Positions 6,712-11,369 of a DNA stretch of 11,369 nucleotides are shown here, piece after piece (position 1 is the first letter of the stretch; every line of letters starts with the position of its first letter). Source of the DNA: Bacteroidota bacterium (lineage in GTDB: Bacteria; Bacteroidota; Ignavibacteria; SZUA-365); NCBI GenBank assembly GCA_018224415.1, contig JAGTUZ010000298.1, positions 1 to 11,369 of the forward strand. Reading direction: 5' to 3'. Made by a program: the position numbers and the translations under genes. The notes below the pieces were generated by a model. That model saw only the letters and a list, made by a program, of their open reading frames with translations, ran no database searches and was not told where the DNA came from.

Positions 6712-6784
6712 ATGACAAATGACATATGACAAATGAGCGCCATCCGAAGAAATCTCATACTATTTGTCATTTGTCATTTGTCAT
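6712..6784. repeat. 23-bp inverted repeat built from the heptamer units
   Basis: The left arm 6712-6734 consists of ATGACAA, ATGACAT and ATGACAA plus two bases. The right arm 6762-6784 is its reverse complement with a single mismatch, and the spacer is 27 bp. The right arm is made of the first three units of the tandem heptamer array. Transcribed from the upstream minus-strand operon, it would fold into a long A/U-rich hairpin between the T9SS protein gene (stop at 6830) and the ligase gene (start at 6634), so it may end or stabilise that transcript. Confidence 0.85.
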
Positions 6785-6833
6785 CCGACATCTGACATCC
6801 GACATCTGTCATCTGTCATTTGTCATCTGTCAT
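6764..6833 (+). repeat. Tandem array of ten heptamers running into a stop codon
   Basis: Exactly ten consecutive 7-bp units are visible with no interruption. In order: TTGTCAT three times, CCGACAT, CTGACAT, CCGACAT, CTGTCAT twice, TTGTCAT, CTGTCAT. The consensus is YYGWCAT. The last unit (6827-6833) contains the TGA stop codon (6832..6830) of the minus-strand gene 6830-8275 and one base of its final lysine codon. There are no spacers, so it is not a CRISPR. Heptamer period means translation would cycle through frames; the apparent plus-strand reading frame through it is an artefact. Confidence 0.95.
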
Positions 6834-8275
6834 TTTATCAGCTGGATGCGCCGCATCAGCGTCTGACTGACCGTGCGCAACACGACAAGATACGAACCGG
6901 AAGGGAAATCCGCCGCATCGAAGACGGCGCTGTGGGTGCCGGGCGGGAGGCTGCCCGCGTGCAGCGTGGCGAGACGGCGGCCGTGCAGGTCGGTCACATA
7001 CAGTTCGGTAAAACCGGCCTCGATGGTTTCATATTCGATCTGGGTGGACGCATTGAAGGGGTTCGGACGGTTGGGCGCGAGACGCAACGTGCCCTGCGCG
7101 TCGAAGAGCCTGTCGCCGCCCTCACGGCAAATGTCGGTGAGCCGGAAGAATCCGGGAGACTCGAATACGGGGAAACTCGCACCGATGGCGGCAGAATTCG
7201 AAAGCGTGAGCGGCGTCGTTTCCACGTCGCCGAGCACGGCCATGAAATCATAGCGCGCGAGCACGCCGTCGGCGTCTGCCTGCAACGGCAGGTCGTCCAG
7301 CGGAATCACCCGGTCTGCGCCGTCGATGCTGCCTTTGGGCGTGCCCCCGATGGGCACGAGCAGCGAGGCGCGGAAGCGCAGTTCGGTGGTGAAGGCCCGC
7401 GCGCCGGTGAAGAGCACGTCGCGCGCATCGCGCAGACGGATGGGCACGGAAACGATCTCGCCCGCCGCCGCCGAGAGTGTATCGGTCGCCAGCGTGGCGG
7501 TCGCGTCGCGCGCCACGCCTTCGCCGAACAACAGCGCGCGCAGCGCTGTCGCGCCTCCGTCGACGGTGAAGTCGATGCTGCCGCTCGATCGTCCCTCGCT
7601 GCGCGCCTCGAAGCGCAGAGTCATGGCATGTGTGCCGAGCGGGGAAAGGGTGAACGGTGCCGCACCATCGATGACGGAATACTGAAGAAGATCCGGTCCC
7701 CCCTGCTCCGCCGTTAGGACTTCCACCTGACCCGCACTGAGATTGCGCACCATCACCAGCGTGCTGTCGCGTTGCGCCCCCAGCGGCAGTACACCGAAGT
7801 CGATCAGCACCGTCTCCAGCGCGATCCGCGGTTCGTAGGCCTCGCCGCGGATGGAATAATACTGCGTGTCGATCTGGGAGAACACCGCGATGGTCGCAAG
7901 CTTGACCCCGGGCGTGGAGGGATGGAAGGCGAAGCCCGTGGGATGGCCATCCCCCGCGGGCACGAACACGGGGCCCTGCCCGGCGATCACGCTGAATGAT
8001 GAGGCGTCCGCTCCCTCGATAGAGATGGCGTCGATGCGAATACGCGCGGGACCGGTGTTGCGCACGAACGGCACAAGAAGCGAATCACGCTTTCCGCCAA
8101 CTTGCAGCAGTCCCATATCCACCGCCTGCGCGGCGGAGCGTGGCACGACGATGGAAAATACGGCGTCGGACACGTCGCTGATCTGCGCGCGCAGCGGCGA
8201 AGCCACAAGCAACAGCGCTGCCGCGACGAGCAACGACGGCACATACTTCTGATATTTGTATCCGGTATTCTTCAT
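6830..8275 (-). CDS. T9SS-exported choice-of-anchor D / cohesin-like surface protein
   Basis: The product is 481 aa. A signal peptide covers 1-30 (Lys7 and Lys10, hydrophobic LLVAAALLLVA, cleavage at LRA-Q). Two choice-of-anchor D (ASPM/SPD-2/Hydin-like) Ig repeats lie at about 48-146 and 150-252, recognisable by FGVLPLGAQRDSTL, NLSAGQVEV and PFTLSPLGTHAMTLRF. A cohesin-like or invasin-like beta segment spans about 259-380 (SVPIRLRDARDV, TELRFRASLLVP). A T9SS sorting domain fills 399-481: APNRPNPFN, YVTDLHGRR, PPGTH, SGSYLVVL and the end RRIQLIK. No catalytic motif is seen; it is probably structural or adhesive on the cell surface. The ATG (8275) is one base after the stop of the VWA/SUMF gene, with a GAGG box about 10 nt upstream lying inside that gene, so translation is likely coupled. 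Its stop codon lies inside a heptamer repeat. Confidence 0.9.
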   Translation of the reverse strand: MKNTGYKYQKYVPSLLVAAALLLVASPLRAQISDVSDAVFSIVVPRSAAQAVDMGLLQVGGKRDSLLVPFVRNTGPARIRIDAISIEGADASSFSVIAGQGPVFVPAGDGHPTGFAFHPSTPGVKLATIAVFSQIDTQYYSIRGEAYEPRIALETVLIDFGVLPLGAQRDSTLVMVRNLSAGQVEVLTAEQGGPDLLQYSVIDGAAPFTLSPLGTHAMTLRFEARSEGRSSGSIDFTVDGGATALRALLFGEGVARDATATLATDTLSAAAGEIVSVPIRLRDARDVLFTGARAFTTELRFRASLLVPIGGTPKGSIDGADRVIPLDDLPLQADADGVLARYDFMAVLGDVETTPLTLSNSAAIGASFPVFESPGFFRLTDICREGGDRLFDAQGTLRLAPNRPNPFNASTQIEYETIEAGFTELYVTDLHGRRLATLHAGSLPPGTHSAVFDAADFPSGSYLVVLRTVSQTLMRRIQLIK

Positions 8276-8276
8276 C

Positions 8277-10544
8277 TCAGTACGTCCTCACCACGCGGAA
8301 GCCGTGGGTCTGAGGACTCTGATTCCACGATGAGCGGATGCGTGCCGAGGCGCGGCACAGGGTCGCGGGACTGTTGAACGCCCCGCCGCGCGCGACGGGC
8401 GTTTGTGTGCGCTGCAAGGGATTTTTTTTGCCCGGATCGACTTGATCCGTCCCGACATAGGGCGTGTCGATATTTCCCCAGCACCACTCCGCCGCGTTCC
8501 CGTGCATGTCGAAGAGTCCGAAGGCATTTTCCTTTTTCTGCGCGCAGCGCTGCGGGGAACCGAGAGCGTTGCCACAATACCATCCCACGAGGTCGAGATT
8601 GCGGTCGACGGGCTCGCAGTAGGGCTCGAGCATCGGACCGGAATGAAAATCCTCGCTTCCCCCTTCGCGGCAGGCGTATTCCCATTCCGCCTCGGTGGGT
8701 AATCGGTAACCGTTGGCATACCAATTACACGTAACATCATAGCCATAGAATTCAAACAAATAGCATGGGTTTAGTCCCTCGCGCAGCGAGCGCACATTGC
8801 AATACAACAAGGCCGACCACAAATCGATGCCGAGAGCGGGACCGTCGTCGGGACCCACGCCGCCGTCAATTCCGGGCAGGCCAATCTCGCGCCACTGACG
8901 CCGGGTGACCTCCGTGCGCCCCATCAGGAAGGGCTGCGTGATGGTCACGCGATGCGCGGGACGTTCTTCCATTGTTCCCACCCCAGTGACATCACCCATA
9001 ATAAAGCTGCCCGCGGGCACGATCACCATGCCGTCGGGCACGGCCGTGGGCAGCGGTGCGGTGACCCGTGCGAGGCATTGGTCGCTGGGCGTGTTGGGCA
9101 CGCGCCAGTTGTAGGAGAGTCCTCGCACGTTGTCGGCGATGAGCCGCCAGGTCGCACCGTTGTTGGTGCTGTACTCCAGCCGCACGGGGTCGGTGGGCGC
9201 AACGCCCTCCCATGTGATGACCGTGTCACTGCCGGCGACGAATACCTCCCCGCCGTTCGGGTGCAGAAGGCGGATCACCCGCCGGTCGCGACCCTTGCCC
9301 GGGTCGCCCGCGGTCGCGAAGAAGCCGCCCTCGCAGGCGTCGGAGTCGATGAAGAATCGGCAGATGAGGTAGGAGGAGTCCTCCGCCGCGTAGCGCACGG
9401 TGAGCGTGCGCTGCTCACCGGGCTGCAGGGTGAATGGCGGAGCGCTTCCTCCGAAATCCACGACGGAGAAGAGGGGGAATTCCGGAGTGATCGCGGTAAT
9501 GGTGACGGGACGCGCTTCCGCGCGCAGGGTCACGGTCATGTCGGCACTGCTGCCGGGGGCGACGGCGCCGAAGGCGAGCACGCGCGAGGGCGTGACCGAA
9601 AGCCAGGGCAACGAGCTGTTGGGCACCTGGTACCAGCTGCGTGCCGCCACGCTGGACCCGGGCAAGCTGCAGAGTACGTCACGATAATGGTCGCAGCCCT
9701 CGCTTTCCCAGGTGATCACACAGGGCGGAAGCTCCTGCGCGAGATCCAGGATACTGCGATAGATGCTCCGCGCCTCCTCGGCCGTGGTCACGTTTTCGAA
9801 CCAAAGTCCCCCGCTCTGCTCGGCAACACGCCGCAGGATGTCGGGCATGACGTTGTCGAGTGTGATGCAGTAGATGCGTGCGCCGACCTGTTGCGCCATG
9901 GCGATGATGGCCGCTTCACTGCCGCCGGCATAGCCGTCGGTCAGCAGCACAACCGTGCGCGCATGGCGTCCGCGTGCCACGACGCCGAGCGCGCCGGCAA
10001 AGGGATTGATCAGTGCGGCGTCGAAGCTCGTGCCTCCGCCCGCCTGCAGGGAAGCGACGGCTGTGCGCAGCAGCGCCTTGTCGTTGGTGAAATCCTGGTG
10101 CAGGGCGTTCGACGTGTTGAATGAGGTCACCGCGCATTCCGATGTCCCGCCGGGGAACGCCTCGATCCAGGCCTCTGCTGCCGTCTGCGCCAGCACGAGT
10201 CCCGCTCCCAGCATGGAACCCGACACGTCGACGGTCAGCACGGCGGACAGCGGCTTCGGATCGCGCACGGGCGGACAGCTCACGTCGATGATCCTGCGGG
10301 GAACGCCGTTTTCCATGAGCACGAAATCCCCGGGCGCCAGATCGAGTCTGGGACGTCCCTCTGCGTCGTAGGCGTACAATCCCGCGCGCAGCAGTGGATA
10401 TTCGGATATGTCAGGTTTGAAAAGGGTCAGCGATTGCGCGTGCGTATCCATTCCCGCGAGCAATGGCAGGAGAGACAGCAAGACCACCGTGATGGTGGTG
10501 GAAAGGTGAGATGGAATGCGGCGGTTACAGCTGCGCACGGACAT
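8277..10544 (-). CDS. Secreted VWA domain protein with C-terminal SUMF (FGE-like) domain
   Basis: The product is 755 aa from the ATG at 10544, chosen because it starts a clear signal peptide (1-36: MSVRSCNRR, then hydrophobic VVLLSLLPLLAG, DTHA-Q); the longer frame to 10679 has no such logic. The ribosome binding site is poor (AGG next to the ATG), and GTG at codon 3 is an alternative. The von Willebrand A domain (about 97-265) has a complete MIDAS: DVSGS 106-110, Thr172 (GGGTSF), Asp203 (LLTDGY). A choice-of-anchor D-like Ig segment spans about 310-395. A Kre9/KNH-like Ig segment (LHPNGGEVF...TWEG) is at about 427-495. The SUMF domain spans about 505-755: MVIVPAGSFIMG, EVTRRQW, GYRLPTEAEWEYA, GLFDMHGNAAEW, ARGGAF, HGFRVVR. 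Ser725 replaces the first copper-binding active-site Cys of FGE; only Cys730 remains, so formylglycine formation is unlikely. No T9SS domain is present; the downstream coupled gene has one. Confidence 0.9.
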   Translation of the reverse strand: MSVRSCNRRIPSHLSTTITVVLLSLLPLLAGMDTHAQSLTLFKPDISEYPLLRAGLYAYDAEGRPRLDLAPGDFVLMENGVPRRIIDVSCPPVRDPKPLSAVLTVDVSGSMLGAGLVLAQTAAEAWIEAFPGGTSECAVTSFNTSNALHQDFTNDKALLRTAVASLQAGGGTSFDAALINPFAGALGVVARGRHARTVVLLTDGYAGGSEAAIIAMAQQVGARIYCITLDNVMPDILRRVAEQSGGLWFENVTTAEEARSIYRSILDLAQELPPCVITWESEGCDHYRDVLCSLPGSSVAARSWYQVPNSSLPWLSVTPSRVLAFGAVAPGSSADMTVTLRAEARPVTITAITPEFPLFSVVDFGGSAPPFTLQPGEQRTLTVRYAAEDSSYLICRFFIDSDACEGGFFATAGDPGKGRDRRVIRLLHPNGGEVFVAGSDTVITWEGVAPTDPVRLEYSTNNGATWRLIADNVRGLSYNWRVPNTPSDQCLARVTAPLPTAVPDGMVIVPAGSFIMGDVTGVGTMEERPAHRVTITQPFLMGRTEVTRRQWREIGLPGIDGGVGPDDGPALGIDLWSALLYCNVRSLREGLNPCYLFEFYGYDVTCNWYANGYRLPTEAEWEYACREGGSEDFHSGPMLEPYCEPVDRNLDLVGWYCGNALGSPQRCAQKKENAFGLFDMHGNAAEWCWGNIDTPYVGTDQVDPGKKNPLQRTQTPVARGGAFNSPATLCRASARIRSSWNQSPQTHGFRVVRTY

Positions 10545-10629
10545 CCTGTGGGTGGTATCGATTCCCTTCCATGATACGAAAATCGGGATCGGATGTCCAG
10601 TGTCCCGATGCTGCGATGTGCCGCTGTTA

Positions 10630-11262
10630 TCAGCGGTTGAAGCCGCGCATTGCGGGATTTTCCACACGAGGCACGGCAAGGATGCCTCGCCTGATGAGAT
10701 CGCTCGTGATGGCGCTGTAGAAACTGCCGGAAATCAACTCCACTCCGACATAATTGATTCCCCCCTCGATGTTGCCCGCCCAGATCACCTGTCCTGTCGC
10801 CGGGAGAAAAAGACGCGCGGCGCTGGATTTCCACGCCTGGGTTTCGGTATCGATGTCCGGCGATTCCGGCAGCAGCCAGTCCCGCAGCGGACGTCCGCTG
10901 CCCCCGCCGCTGACATACAGCACCGCCGCGATACTGTTGTCACGAATGGCCCAGACCTTTTCCTGTTCAGGCATGTTTTTCAGCGGGGAATACAGTTCGA
11001 TGTCCAAATACACCTGTGCGGAGGTATTGTCCCGCAGGTACTCCGCGAACTCGGCTTCGAAGCGCTGCTTCAGGGCGAGGTCCTTCGTGTCGTACACCAC
11101 CATCATGCTGTTGAGCGGGATGTCGCGCGTGGTGAGCAGGAACTGCGTATCGACCACCGAGGTGAGTTCGACGGTGGAACAGGACGTACTGCCAAGCAGC
11201 GCGGCAAACGCGAGCAGCATGGTCAGGGAGCGAAACGAAACGCGAACGATCTGGATCGGCAT
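10630..11262 (-). CDS. Predicted lipoprotein of unknown function
   Basis: The product is 210 aa from the ATG at 11262; an upstream in-frame GTG (11307) would give a 225-aa form with an unusual N-terminal extension. Residues 1-28 look like a lipoprotein signal peptide: Arg7 and Arg11, hydrophobic MLLAFAALLG, then STSC with Cys28. The -3 residue is Ser rather than Leu, so the lipobox is not ideal. The mature part has mixed alpha/beta character: MVVYDTKDLALKQRFEAEF (54-72), then VYLDIELYSP, VWAIRDNSIAAVLYVSGGG, and TGQVIWAGNIEGG. This layout, an N-terminal recognition segment followed by an 'x-G-x-V-x-W' strand, recalls small outer-membrane lipoproteins involved in envelope assembly, but I recognise no family. 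It lies 85 bp upstream of the VWA/SUMF gene on the same strand, so it probably leads a three-gene operon. Confidence 0.82.
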   Translation of the reverse strand: MPIQIVRVSFRSLTMLLAFAALLGSTSCSTVELTSVVDTQFLLTTRDIPLNSMMVVYDTKDLALKQRFEAEFAEYLRDNTSAQVYLDIELYSPLKNMPEQEKVWAIRDNSIAAVLYVSGGGSGRPLRDWLLPESPDIDTETQAWKSSAARLFLPATGQVIWAGNIEGGINYVGVELISGSFYSAITSDLIRRGILAVPRVENPAMRGFNR

Positions 11263-11369
11263 GGGAGTCCGGTGGTTGGTGAGCGGGCCCGTCCTCGCAG
11301 CGCGCACGCTTGCGCGAACGAGTCGGATACATGACGAAACCTAATAATACGCCGCGAAAAGACAAAGAA

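Noticed and set aside
6764..6833. CRISPR array
   Set aside because: The heptamers are directly adjacent with no spacers, the unit is far too short, and no cas gene is present.
6764..7717. 317-codon plus-strand frame starting in the heptamer repeats
   Set aside because: Its start is a TTG inside the tandem array and the first 30 residues are just translated repeats. The rest is antisense to the T9SS protein gene.
8952..10124. 390-codon open frame on the plus strand
   Set aside because: It lies antisense to the VWA/SUMF gene, whose minus-strand frame has a signal peptide, MIDAS and SUMF motifs. The plus-strand translation is Arg/Gly/His-rich with no recognisable domain, as expected of GC-rich antisense frames.
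10621..10636. Terminator at the end of the lipoprotein gene
   Set aside because: CCGCTG/CAGCGG is a 6-bp stem with a TTAT loop that overlaps the stop codon, and no T-run follows. It is too weak to split the operon.
11263..11369. Promoter of the right-hand operon (TATTAT on the minus strand at 11349..11344)
   Set aside because: A -35 box with normal spacing would fall at or beyond the window edge, so it cannot be judged.

Overview
The window looks like an ordinary-to-accessory chromosomal stretch of a moderately GC-rich member of the Bacteroidota/Chlorobiota (FCB) group. The main reason is that two intact proteins, and one decayed fragment, end in type IX secretion system (T9SS) C-terminal sorting domains (N-x-P-N-P start, terminal basic M-x-V/I-x-R/K tail). 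Two lipoproteins, choice-of-anchor D Ig-like repeats and a VWA/SUMF protein fit the same group. An Ignavibacteria/Kapabacteria-like lineage is my guess from style; nothing in the window proves it.

Left part (1-2439): the 5' part of a secreted protein gene runs off the left edge on the minus strand. It is followed (356-940) by a long gap holding a strong hairpin and the C-terminal remnant of a lost T9SS cargo gene. A plus-strand lipoprotein gene (941-1699) converges on a minus-strand GPP34 (Golgi phosphoprotein 3-like) gene (1762-2439), with a UUCG-capped hairpin between them.

Middle (2638-6634), all minus strand: a thioredoxin-type glutathione peroxidase, an octaheme c-type cytochrome carrying a T9SS sorting domain with its own terminator, and a long-chain fatty acyl-CoA ligase. 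The 343-bp gap upstream of the cytochrome contains a plausible sigma70 promoter, a stable multi-segment stem predicted right at the 5' end of the transcript, and an imperfect hairpin behind the ligase gene.

Right part (6712-11262), minus strand: a likely three-gene operon. In transcription order it encodes a lipoprotein, a VWA + Ig-like + SUMF (formylglycine-generating-enzyme-like but lacking one active-site cysteine) secreted protein, and a choice-of-anchor D / cohesin-like protein with a T9SS sorting domain. The last two genes are separated by one base (TGA-G-ATG). A ten-copy heptamer array runs directly into the stop codon of the last gene and has an inverted partner upstream, forming a large potential hairpin.

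Themes: export to the cell surface via T9SS, extracellular redox chemistry (multiheme cytochrome) and a surface VWA/SUMF module of unknown role. I see no tRNA, rRNA, CRISPR, transposase, phage or defence genes.
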